From: Candidatus Woesearchaeota archaeon
Lineage (GTDB): Archaea > Nanobdellota > Nanobdellia > Woesearchaeales > SM23-78
DNA length: 64,000 nt
NCBI GenBank assembly: GCA_019322375.1
Contig: JAHWIP010000003.1
Coordinates: 7,428-71,427 of the forward strand
Direction of reading: 5' to 3'
Part shown: piece after piece, positions 1 through 7,491 of the stretch
How positions within the stretch are numbered: the first letter of the stretch is position 1
Layout of the letters: every line of letters begins with the position of its first letter
The notes under the pieces: generated by a model
The model's input: the letters and a program-made list of their open reading frames with translations, nothing else
What the model was told of the DNA's origin: nothing
Databases searched by the model: none
Program-made: the position numbers and the translations under genes

Positions 1-1
1 A

Positions 2-1255
2 ATGGGCAAGCGGTTTGCAGAAGACCTGTCATCAAAAGCAAAATCATTAGTAACCATAGGAGTTCTTTTTCCTGTAATCTCTTTAATGCTTCTTCCATTA
101 GTATCAGTGTTTCTTCCAGAAGTGGTCAGCACTCCCTTGGTAACCTTCTTCTATACTATCCTGTTTCCTGTGTTGCTCTTGGTCATGGCTCTTAATTTTT
201 CAGCTTTGAGAATACAAGTAGATACTATTCGTATATCAGACTCTCCCTTATACAAGAAACCTTCTGCATGGCTGCTTCTTATAGGAGCAATAATAATCCT
301 TGTTTTTTCAGCACCCACAATAGCCCACCTGCTAACAATTGACATGGCAATACCTGAGAGTGTTGAGAATGAATACAAATTTGTCTCAATAATTATTTGC
401 CTGCTTTTAGGACTTGGAGTTGCCTTGGCAATTTTTGTTCTAAGCCAGATATATGTAAGGAAATATCATAAGCTATGGAAAGACGTGGATATGACCGAGA
501 GAGACCTGCCTCATCTGTTACAATCCTTTTCAACCTATCTGACCCTGAACCGGTCTGTTGAGAGCATAATATCTGATATTGTTGATGATTACAAGATTCA
601 TGGGTTTTCAAAACACCCTGTTGTAAAATTTTTCTCAAATATTATTCTCCAGTTAAAAGTAAGCAAAAAGTCAGTTGCAAATCTTGCCAAGACTCTTTTA
701 CCCAAGATTTGCCCTTCAAGAAAAGTGAGCGGAACCCTGTCCCAGATAATCTCTTTCACAGACATTTCCCAGGAGAGCGCTGCAAAAGCTGCCAAGATGA
801 TAAGAAAACAAACCATATCCATTTATCAGCTGGATGATTACATACAAACCATGCTGAGTGAGACCATTTCCTTAATCAACATCACAGTATCCCTGCTTGC
901 ACCCATATTATGTGCAGCTGCTGTGCTAATGTCAATGGCAATTGTGAAGTCCCTGGTATTTGTAGAGAAAATACTCTCAGCCCTGGCCTTTGGAGCCAAG
1001 ATAGATCTGGCCCTGGCAAAAGTGGAATTAATCATTCCCCCAACCATAATCGAAGTTGTAGTGGCAATCTACCTCTTGGAAATGATACTGGTGCTTTCCT
1101 TATTCTCATCAAACATAAAGTATGGTCATGACATGTTTCAATTTGTTAAAACCCTGCTCTCAAACCTGATGGGCTTTCTTATCTTTGTGGTAATCCTGGT
1201 CCTGGGTTACTACTTTCTTGAAACCCTGGTGTTTGGCGAAATCTTTGCTACGTAG
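2..1255 (+). CDS. FlaJ/TadC-like pilus platform protein, 5' end cut by window
   Basis: Polytopic membrane protein resembling the type II secretion F (FlaJ/TadC/PilC) platform that anchors archaeal type IV pilus-like machines. The visible 417 residues show a hydrophobic N-terminal block (about 20-150), a soluble helical domain (about 160-275, with the DLPHLLQSFSTYL-type helix usual for this family) and three or four C-terminal membrane helices. Archaeal FlaJ proteins are usually longer, so the reading frame probably began upstream of the window and the ATG at position 2 may be internal. The partner ATPase would be expected further upstream. The downstream operon of exported membrane-anchored proteins fits a pilus or secretion role. 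The family call rests on fold pattern and context. Confidence 0.7.
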   Translation: MGKRFAEDLSSKAKSLVTIGVLFPVISLMLLPLVSVFLPEVVSTPLVTFFYTILFPVLLLVMALNFSALRIQVDTIRISDSPLYKKPSAWLLLIGAIIILVFSAPTIAHLLTIDMAIPESVENEYKFVSIIICLLLGLGVALAIFVLSQIYVRKYHKLWKDVDMTERDLPHLLQSFSTYLTLNRSVESIISDIVDDYKIHGFSKHPVVKFFSNIILQLKVSKKSVANLAKTLLPKICPSRKVSGTLSQIISFTDISQESAAKAAKMIRKQTISIYQLDDYIQTMLSETISLINITVSLLAPILCAAAVLMSMAIVKSLVFVEKILSALAFGAKIDLALAKVELIIPPTIIEVVVAIYLLEMILVLSLFSSNIKYGHDMFQFVKTLLSNLMGFLIFVVILVLGYYFLETLVFGEIFAT

Positions 1256-1293
1256 CGATTAATGTGCATTTCTTCTGAGTTAGGGGTATCTAT

Positions 1294-1438
1294 GTTGGAG
1301 CAAGGGTGGGTGAGGCCGATTCGCGAGGGCATCCCTTAGCTTAACAATCAGAGCGGAGTCGGGGGACGCCCCAGCCGGGGGAACGGAGCCCTAGGAAAAA
1401 TAACTAGGCCCGAGCTGGCCCCACCCTTGCGAAGCAAC
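1294..1438. ncRNA. GC-rich structured RNA candidate, unassigned
   Basis: A block of about 145 nt, far richer in GC than its surroundings, in the gap between the FlaJ-like gene and 1526. GCAAGGGTGGG (1300-1310) pairs perfectly with CCCACCCTTGC (1420-1430). Outside it GTTG (1294-1297) can pair with CAAC (1435-1438). Inside, CCAGC/GCTGG (1371-1375/1414-1418) encloses a CCTAG/CTAGG hairpin (about 1390-1408). A TATA-like AAATTTTTA on the minus strand near 1475-1485 could drive minus-strand transcription, but strand is uncertain. GC islands in AT-rich archaeal genomes are usually structured RNAs. It lacks the SRP RNA helix 8 and tRNA signatures, so the family is unknown. Confidence 0.45.
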
Positions 1439-1525
1439 GGCTTGGAGAAATCAGGGCTAATTAGCTAAAAATTTATTTTATCTATACAGAATAATAAACA
1501 AAATATTTTTCTTTGATAATTCCAT

Positions 1526-2146
1526 TCATATTGTTTTTACAAGGTAGTCTTGCATTATTGTTTCTCCAGTATTGCCAACTAAGAAATTTTTTGGTAATCC
1601 ACATCCACCGCCTTTTGCAAACTCTCCAGAATTCGGGTCAAACTCAACCAGATAACAATAATTTCTTCCAATTACTGGCACCATGTAGTACCATGGCTCT
1701 GTTCCACCATTATTTTTTATACCGAATTTAAGGATTGGCTCCTTAATTTCTTCAACTTCTTTATCTATATTATCCCTTCCTAGAAGAATCACATTTCCTT
1801 GCACAATATCTCCTGCTTTTATCTTTAAATCTTGAAGTCCTTCTTCAGTTAAACCAGTCTCAGTTTCTATAGGCAGTATATTCTGATTTATTGTTTCTTC
1901 AACTTCATTTTTAGAAAGAACAGTTCCTATCTCATACCTACCACCTTCTACACGATTTTTTCCAACCACCAGGTAATACCTATCCTGTCCATTTACATCA
2001 ATTTTAAATAACCAACCACTTAAATACGAATAAGGCCCTTGTGGTATCTGGGTACTTAAAAGAGAGGAACTTGAAAGAAGGTACAATCCAATGATAGCAC
2101 AAATCACTATTTCAATTCCAATTATTATCTTATGTGAAGTCTTCAT
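1526..2146 (-). CDS. Hypothetical single-pass membrane-anchored protein
   Basis: 206 residues. A short basic N-terminus (MKTSHK) is followed by one hydrophobic helix (about 8-28), then a hydrophilic presumably extracytoplasmic domain with only two cysteines near the C-terminus. There is no recognisable catalytic motif. It is transcribed opposite to the exported-protein operon that follows, with AT-rich DNA between the two starts. Family not recognised. Confidence 0.65.
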   Translation of the reverse strand: MKTSHKIIIGIEIVICAIIGLYLLSSSSLLSTQIPQGPYSYLSGWLFKIDVNGQDRYYLVVGKNRVEGGRYEIGTVLSKNEVEETINQNILPIETETGLTEEGLQDLKIKAGDIVQGNVILLGRDNIDKEVEEIKEPILKFGIKNNGGTEPWYYMVPVIGRNYCYLVEFDPNSGEFAKGGGCGLPKNFLVGNTGETIMQDYLVKTI

Positions 2147-2256
2147 ATCTATTCTAATTTTACTGTTATCTCTATAAAAAACTTTTGTTTAAATTAGAAT
2201 TATCCTGTGAACCAGCTTTGACTGGATTTATTTCTCAAGCCTCCTAAGCACAAAAG

Positions 2257-2263
2257 TTATAAA
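2257..2263 (+). promoter_or_regulatory. TATA box of first exported-protein operon
   Basis: TTATAAA is centred about 27 nt before the ATG at 2287, so the transcript would be leaderless or nearly so. This spacing is typical of archaeal TBP/TFB promoters and supports the tiny ORF at 2287 as the first gene of the operon. Confidence 0.55.
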
Positions 2264-2286
2264 GGATAAAGCCAGAAATCTAGTGT

Positions 2287-2382
2287 ATGAATCGTACTTT
2301 GATTGAGATTATTGGCCTGGTGATAGCTGTGATTGCTATTGGCTTTGCTATTTACAAGGTTATCCAGGTGCTGGGTGGTTGA
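2287..2382 (+). CDS. 31-residue single-helix membrane peptide
   Basis: MNRTLIEIIGLVIAVIAIGF continues to a 31-residue peptide that is almost entirely one membrane helix and ends in LGG. Its stop codon abuts the ATG of the next gene (TGA ATG at 2380-2385), indicating translational coupling, and a TATA box sits at the leaderless distance. Comparable micro-genes occur at 34594 and 36645 in the second cluster. It may be a pilin-like or membrane scaffold peptide; function unknown. Confidence 0.55.
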   Translation: MNRTLIEIIGLVIAVIAIGFAIYKVIQVLGG

Positions 2383-2805
2383 ATGGAAACTGTTGAAATC
2401 ATTGTGTTCATAGTATTTGCTTTTATGGTTGGCTTTTTAATACTGGGTGTTGTTACTGGCTGGGATTTTGGAAAGTATAATGAGGGCTTGAAAAAAGTCT
2501 TTTCAGGTGGAGAAGGCGGGGATTTTAAGAAAACCAGTAAAGAAGAATTTGCAGCAGAGGTTTATTCTTTTTTTCAGGAATGCAAGGATAAAGGAACCAA
2601 TATATCCACTTCGTTTTATTTAAAAGAAGAAGGCTCTTTTTCAAAGCAGGAATTATTCCAGGTGTACAAGGGTTTTGGCTGGTGCAAGTCAATCCAGTCC
2701 TTGGAGAATGAGTGCGGCCAGAGAGAGGATGTGACTATGCAGGACCTCCAGCTGCCCAGAGTTGTGCGTCTGGAATGCAGAGACGAGCACTTAACCATAT
2801 CTTAG
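2383..2805 (+). CDS. Small membrane-anchored exported protein
   Basis: 140 residues: an N-terminal hydrophobic helix (about 4-26) followed by a roughly 110-residue exported domain with four cysteines (CKDKG, CKSIQ, ECGQ and ECRD). It belongs to the run of 136-142-residue anchored proteins from 2383 to 4879, which share length, topology and paired cysteines and may be diverged paralogues. It starts directly after the stop of the upstream peptide. Function not recognised. Confidence 0.7.
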   Translation: METVEIIVFIVFAFMVGFLILGVVTGWDFGKYNEGLKKVFSGGEGGDFKKTSKEEFAAEVYSFFQECKDKGTNISTSFYLKEEGSFSKQELFQVYKGFGWCKSIQSLENECGQREDVTMQDLQLPRVVRLECRDEHLTIS

Positions 2806-2844
2806 TCCATATTGGAATGAAATGTAGAGAGGAATTAAGATAAA

Positions 2845-3255
2845 ATGCAGGTAGCAGAAATTATGATTTATGTGATAGTAGCCATTCTTGTCGGCTCTTT
2901 AATACTCCTGGCTATGAGGATTGATTATTCAAAGCAGCATTCTGGTTATCAAGAAGCTTTTGCTAATGAAGAAAAGCCTGTTTTTAAAGTAGAGTCAAAG
3001 GATTTTCCTTTGGAAGTTGCTAAGAGATGGGAGGAGTGCGGCTTGGGCACCATGAACAAGTCTTCTTCTGTTTATGTTCATGATGATGCTCTTATTAATG
3101 AGAGTTTTGTGATTACAGAACTAAAAAGGCTTGATAAATGCGATATTATTGATTGTTATAATACAGAAAACAGATTTATACTCACAAACTTTCCTATAAC
3201 CACACCAAAAATTATAAATATCCGTTGTTTTAATAATACTTTAATAATAGGATAG
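2845..3255 (+). CDS. Small membrane-anchored exported protein
   Basis: 136 residues with one N-terminal membrane helix (about 5-25) and a soluble domain with four cysteines, two of them in DKCDIIDC. A purine-rich GAGAGGAATTAAG lies just before the ATG. Same architecture and size as the genes on either side; the C-terminal pattern IINIRCFNNTLIIG resembles VVRLECRDEHLTIS of the preceding gene, suggesting distant paralogy. Function unknown. Confidence 0.7.
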   Translation: MQVAEIMIYVIVAILVGSLILLAMRIDYSKQHSGYQEAFANEEKPVFKVESKDFPLEVAKRWEECGLGTMNKSSSVYVHDDALINESFVITELKRLDKCDIIDCYNTENRFILTNFPITTPKIINIRCFNNTLIIG

Positions 3256-3265
3256 GAACTTTCAA

Positions 3266-3691
3266 ATGGAACTACCAATAAGAATAATGATAATATTGTT
3301 TGTTGCAATTGTTGTAGGTGTGATGATAATAGCTTTTTCAAGAAATATCCTGGAAAGGTCCAAGGAAAAATTGGACAATCCTCCTGGCTTGGATTTATCA
3401 GATGCTGAGGAGCAAAAGATTGTTGAATTAAACAATCTGGATAATTCGCAGTTAATAGAGATGGTAAGGGCTTGTTATGAGATGCATCATGCAAAGACTT
3501 TTAACAGAGAGCTCTGCTTTGTGGTGATAGCCAGCACTTCTTCATGGACCCAGGGTGGTGTGCAAGGCTATTTTCAGCAGCCAGACAACCTGATTAGTGC
3601 CAGTATTGAGTTTGTAGGAAACCCGGATTATGCATTAAAAATATACTATGAAGCCTCTCCTGATATTGAGCAAATCGAGATTTCAAGATAA
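3266..3691 (+). CDS. Small membrane-anchored exported protein
   Basis: 141 residues with an N-terminal hydrophobic helix (about 6-25) and an exported domain with two cysteines (RACYEM and ELCFVV). It begins 10 nt after the previous stop and is followed by a 113-nt very AT-rich gap that probably contains a second promoter for the 3805 gene. Third member of the small anchored series; function unknown. Confidence 0.7.
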   Translation: MELPIRIMIILFVAIVVGVMIIAFSRNILERSKEKLDNPPGLDLSDAEEQKIVELNNLDNSQLIEMVRACYEMHHAKTFNRELCFVVIASTSSWTQGGVQGYFQQPDNLISASIEFVGNPDYALKIYYEASPDIEQIEISR

Positions 3692-3804
3692 ATAATAGAT
3701 AAAAATATATAAAAAACAGATAAAAATAACAAACTATATTAATAAGGATTATAATAAACTAATAATATATAAGAATAATACATAATAAAAGAAGAGGTGA
3801 TAAA

Positions 3805-4401
3805 ATGACATTAAAGGTTTCTAGAGGAAAAAAAGGCACAGACAAGCCAATTGAAATCTTTATTGCTTTATTCGTAATACTGGCAGTGGCAATGGTGCTG
3901 TTAAAGATGTTCTCCAGCCAGATAGAGTCTAAGAAGAGAGAAATGGAGGAACAACAGCTACAAGAGGCTGCAAGAGCAGCCATGGAAGACCTTAACACGT
4001 TCTGTGATTCTCAGTGCACGCATGCACACCGTTCATTAAAGGACAAAGTAACTTTTTGCACAAGCTACTATCGAGAGCACGTTGATATAAATAAAAACAA
4101 TGTTGTTGATTACACAATGGCATTGGATAATATATACGGCTATTGCGAGGATAGGATTTACTGCGCTGTTTACAGGCCCTGCAGCAATCTTAACATGGAA
4201 AATTGCATTGAAATTCTATGTGATTATTTGGGTGTCAATGCTAATTTAAGAGTCTTTGACATACAATACGGCCTTATACTGCCAGGAGATTGTTATGACG
4301 CAATAAGAACCTCTGCTGACCAGGATGACATTTTTAAAAAGGCAAATCACTGGTATACAAGCTTGCTGTCTTCATTTGGCGATCCACCAACCTGCCCTTA
4401 A
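3805..4401 (+). CDS. Cysteine-rich membrane-anchored exported protein
   Basis: 198 residues. A basic N-terminus precedes a hydrophobic helix (about 16-36), a short amphipathic or coiled segment (KKREMEEQQLQEAARAA) and a domain with around a dozen cysteines (CDSQC, YCEDRIYC, RPCSN, CIEILC), consistent with disulfide bonding outside the cell. A GAGGTGAT ribosome-binding site precedes the ATG by a normal distance. Same operon as the neighbouring exported genes; no known domain recognised. Confidence 0.7.
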   Translation: MTLKVSRGKKGTDKPIEIFIALFVILAVAMVLLKMFSSQIESKKREMEEQQLQEAARAAMEDLNTFCDSQCTHAHRSLKDKVTFCTSYYREHVDINKNNVVDYTMALDNIYGYCEDRIYCAVYRPCSNLNMENCIEILCDYLGVNANLRVFDIQYGLILPGDCYDAIRTSADQDDIFKKANHWYTSLLSSFGDPPTCP

Positions 4402-4450
4402 TCATTATAATAAAGCAAGAAAAAAGCTATCTGTAGGAGCATGACTCAAG

Positions 4451-4879
4451 ATGGACCAGGCAGTTTGGGCAGTTTTTGGTATTATAGCAGTTCTTATTGG
4501 AATCGGGATTTTATTAAATGTGCTTGGAGAGAACAAGGATGAATCAAAGTATATTCTTTTTAAACAATCCTTAGACTCACTAAAGAACCAGTGCGATTTT
4601 GTGTGCAACTCGCCTGCAGAAACTTATTTATCAATAATGGTTGAGCTGCCTTCTGGCATGCGCCTCTACACAGACCAGAACAGGATTTGCGCTCATCTGA
4701 ATATTTATAAAAAATAATCTGATGAAACCAAGTGCGTGTTATGCAGTTGCCAGGTTGTAGTAAAAAACAATGAACTCAATCTCCAAACCCCGGCTGCTCT
4801 GAAAGCTTTTTCTTCTCATAAATATTCTTGCTTTTTTGAAAGAAAAGAAAATGAGATTGAAATCGAATGTAAGGGCTGA
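4451..4879 (+). pseudogene. Membrane-anchored exported protein interrupted by one in-frame TAA
   Basis: The intact part (4451-4717, 88 residues) has an N-terminal membrane helix (about 5-25) and the start of an exported domain (CDFVC, RICAHLN). It ends at TAA (4715-4717), but the same frame continues for 53 more sense codons to TGA at 4877-4879. The continuation reads like the rest of the domain: KCVLCSC, a LNLQTP segment, HKYSCFFER and IEIECKG. Read through, the product has 141 residues, matching the 136-141-residue neighbours, and its end overlaps the next start at 4851, as is usual for this compact operon. Nonsense mutation, sequence error or readthrough are all possible. Confidence 0.65.
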
Positions 4880-5483
4880 TATCCTTGCTAATACTGTTTT
4901 ATGGTTTGGAATCCTTATAGCAGCCATGATTTGCATGGCATGGCTAGTCAAGAATCTTCGCTCGCCTTATCTTCCAACAAAAGAACTGGATAATGAGCTT
5001 GACCAGTTGCAGCTGGATTTAAACAAGGCCTGCACAATGGATTATTTTTGGAAAAGATACTATCCCAAGGTTAACAAGGGCAAGCTGATATTCAATGACT
5101 TCCAGGTGTGCATGAATGCAGGAGAATGCAAAGTGCTTTTTTTTAAGCCAACCATGCCCAATGCATCAGGGCACTTACTTGAAGGAAAAGATATCCTTCT
5201 GCCCAATGCAACAGAATGCGAGAATATTGAGCTTTGCCAAGCACTTTTTTTTACATCAGACAATGAACCCCCTCTTATTGATTATATTGATGATGCTCAG
5301 GGCAGCAGGATAAGGATTAATAATGCTAATGTTTGTGAGCTTAAACCAAAACCAATAACAAGATGCAGGCTGCTTACATGTTCATTAAATATAACAGAAC
5401 ATTTTTCCCTGGATAAAATTGTTTACCTTAACATAACAAGAGATAAAAGTGGTGTTTTCAGTGTTCAGCCAAAAGAATCCTAA
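4851..5483 (+). CDS. Membrane-anchored exported protein with cysteine pairs
   Basis: 210 residues from ATG 4851 (an in-frame TTG at 4836 is a weaker start). One membrane helix at about 11-35, then an exported domain with several cysteines (CTMDYF, CMNAGEC, ECENIELC, CRLLTC) and N-linked-glycosylation-like NxT/S sites. It overlaps the reconstructed end of the preceding gene by 29 nt and the next gene by about 35 nt if the GTG at 5449 is used. Part of the first exported-protein operon; function unknown. Confidence 0.7.
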   Translation: MRLKSNVRADILANTVLWFGILIAAMICMAWLVKNLRSPYLPTKELDNELDQLQLDLNKACTMDYFWKRYYPKVNKGKLIFNDFQVCMNAGECKVLFFKPTMPNASGHLLEGKDILLPNATECENIELCQALFFTSDNEPPLIDYIDDAQGSRIRINNANVCELKPKPITRCRLLTCSLNITEHFSLDKIVYLNITRDKSGVFSVQPKES

Positions 5484-5961
5484 GCAGAATAAGTCTGGAA
5501 AGAAAAAGCCTATGCAAAAAAAATCCAGGCAAAACAAGGGCATATATTCCTTAGCCACTTCCTTCTTATTTATTATCATATTAATATTTGTGGTCATAGC
5601 TGTGGTTTTCTTTTTTAACCTGTTAAAAGCCAAGAGAATGCAGGCAAGTGATGAGCTAGTAAAATATGTGCATATAAGGGATGCTAAGAACAAGATTCTT
5701 TCATCTGAGTGCTATACGCATATTATAGAAGAAGCAGATGCTGAGCAGGAGTGCTTTCTGCCTGAAGGCTTTATCAAGGGATATGTTATTGAGATGCTGG
5801 TTTATCCTAACTGCACAACCCAGCACAAGACATGGGAGCATATGCTTGTTGAAGATGAAGCAGGGGCTGGTGAAGAAGGAGAAATTTATCCTTACTTTGT
5901 GCCTGTTCAAGCCAATACCACAGGCAATATTTGCCCTGGAAAACTAAAGGTGATATATTAA
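5449..5961 (+). CDS. Prepilin-like membrane-anchored protein
   Basis: 170 residues from GTG 5449; ATG 5512 is an alternative start that leaves the short leader MQKKSRQNKG before the hydrophobic helix IYSLATSFLFIIILIFVVIA. A basic leader ending in NKG directly before the helix resembles archaeal class III (prepilin) signal peptides. The exported part carries cysteines (SECYTH, QECFLP, YPNCTT, NICPG). Overlaps the upstream gene. Function unknown. Confidence 0.65.
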   Translation: MVFSVFSQKNPKQNKSGKKKPMQKKSRQNKGIYSLATSFLFIIILIFVVIAVVFFFNLLKAKRMQASDELVKYVHIRDAKNKILSSECYTHIIEEADAEQECFLPEGFIKGYVIEMLVYPNCTTQHKTWEHMLVEDEAGAGEEGEIYPYFVPVQANTTGNICPGKLKVIY

Positions 5962-5992
5962 AAGACAGTATATTAAAAGGTGGTTCACTAAA

Positions 5993-7438
5993 ATGGGAGT
6001 TGTTGACAATATAATGGGAGCGGTTCTTGTTGTCCTTATACTATTGATTGCTGGCATTATTTATCTGTCCCTTTTTGCACGCGAAGCATCACAGGATATT
6101 AGTGTGACCAGCACTGCTTTTTTTAATGGTATAAACACAAATAATTTTAACACTGTTCTTAAAATAACAGAGGAGAATTCCCAAAAATCTTTGGGTGTTT
6201 TAATTTCAGAAATAACTTATTACAGGTCTTTGCCTGCGCAGTCAGATGACGGACCTAATGTAACAGGGACTTTAAAGGATTTGCTGGATACTGCTTTTTC
6301 CACTAATGATTATTATTTCAAAGCAGAACCAGAACTAACACAGATTAGTCTGAACTTTGTTTTTGACGGCACACCCAGCTCTATGCTTAAGAGAAATGTA
6401 TTAGCAAACAATCTGGTGAATATAATAGACTTTACCCAGGAAAAAATGGATAATAAAAGCAGAAGCGAGGGGCGTATTCCAAAAAACTCGGTTACAGCAG
6501 ATGTATACATCATGGGTCCAAGAGGTGACAAATGCAATATCTTTGATGATTTAAACAGGGTTGATATAAACTGCCATGGCATTCGCAGCAATGAGATATA
6601 TTTAAGCGAGGACATGATGCAAGGACTTTTTGTGCCTGGTTTTCTGCTTGACTATGAAATGTATCCTCCTTTTGGTTTTGAATGGATTGAGGAGGATGCT
6701 AACAGAGAAGACTCATACGTGGCTAATGAAGAAGATTATTATCAAGCTGACTGGGGTTTTGGAACAGCTTATGTATCGCATAAACTAAGCAGTGCAGCTT
6801 ATAGGAATCGTTTAAACCTTATTTTTCCTGTGAGTGATGAACTATCCACCAGCTCTATACCTGATGATTGTTTTTACAAGACATTTATTCCTGACTGGGT
6901 TGTGTGCGCTCTTTGCGAGGATGAATGCCCTGTTGAAAGAGCTAACATATCCATTAGCAAGGCAATAGAAGTGGCAACAGATTATAATCATGTGCTCATA
7001 CCTGTTTATGGTTATGGAGGTGATTATGAAATAACCCATCCCCAGATTTATGATTGGAATGGCCTTGCAGGCACTTCAAGATATGTTGATGGTTTTGGAA
7101 GCCCTGGAAATACCTGGTGTGATGCTTCTGGGTGTGGTGGTTGTTCAGAACAACAAGGAGGCATATGCTTTCATCCTGATTGTGCAAGCATTCTGCAGGA
7201 GCACATGAACAGAATGGCTGATGAAACCAATGGAATATTCATTGACCTGACTGCTAGCCAGCAGGAATTTGCAGACACCATCTTTTCAACAATAAGCAAT
7301 ATCATGGACCAGTTCACAATAGAGATTGGGGTGAAAAATGAGAGCAGGGAAAGGGATGTGGTGGAAGTGAAACAGCCCCTGCCAGATGGAAATTCTCTTC
7401 CCTTGAAGTTATGGGTGTATAAGAATCAAAACATTTAA
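5993..7438 (+). CDS. Membrane-anchored protein with von Willebrand A-like domain
   Basis: 481 residues. An N-terminal membrane helix (about 8-28) is followed by a large exported domain. LNFVFDGTPSSM resembles the metal-binding DxSxS start of a vWA fold; later segments alternate strand and helix in vWA fashion (RLNLIFPVSDEL, ISKAIEVA, HVLIPVYGYGG, GIFIDLTASQQEFADTIF). A cysteine-rich insertion (CDASGCGGCS) lies between the last strands. vWA proteins commonly accompany Tad-type pili (TadG-like) as adhesins or assembly factors. The DGTPSS motif departs from the canonical DxSxS, so the call is tentative. Confidence 0.6.
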   Translation: MGVVDNIMGAVLVVLILLIAGIIYLSLFAREASQDISVTSTAFFNGINTNNFNTVLKITEENSQKSLGVLISEITYYRSLPAQSDDGPNVTGTLKDLLDTAFSTNDYYFKAEPELTQISLNFVFDGTPSSMLKRNVLANNLVNIIDFTQEKMDNKSRSEGRIPKNSVTADVYIMGPRGDKCNIFDDLNRVDINCHGIRSNEIYLSEDMMQGLFVPGFLLDYEMYPPFGFEWIEEDANREDSYVANEEDYYQADWGFGTAYVSHKLSSAAYRNRLNLIFPVSDELSTSSIPDDCFYKTFIPDWVVCALCEDECPVERANISISKAIEVATDYNHVLIPVYGYGGDYEITHPQIYDWNGLAGTSRYVDGFGSPGNTWCDASGCGGCSEQQGGICFHPDCASILQEHMNRMADETNGIFIDLTASQQEFADTIFSTISNIMDQFTIEIGVKNESRERDVVEVKQPLPDGNSLPLKLWVYKNQNI

Positions 7439-7491
7439 ATCAGAATAAATTAAATATATAGAAAGAAATAATATATAACGAGGTTGGTACT

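Noticed and set aside
1294..1438. SRP (7S) RNA for the GC-rich island
   Set aside because: GGGGGAACGGAGC resembles part of SRP helix 8, but the GGAA tetraloop with flanking AGCAR and the 5' UGUNR motif are missing, and the length is short for archaeal SRP RNA.
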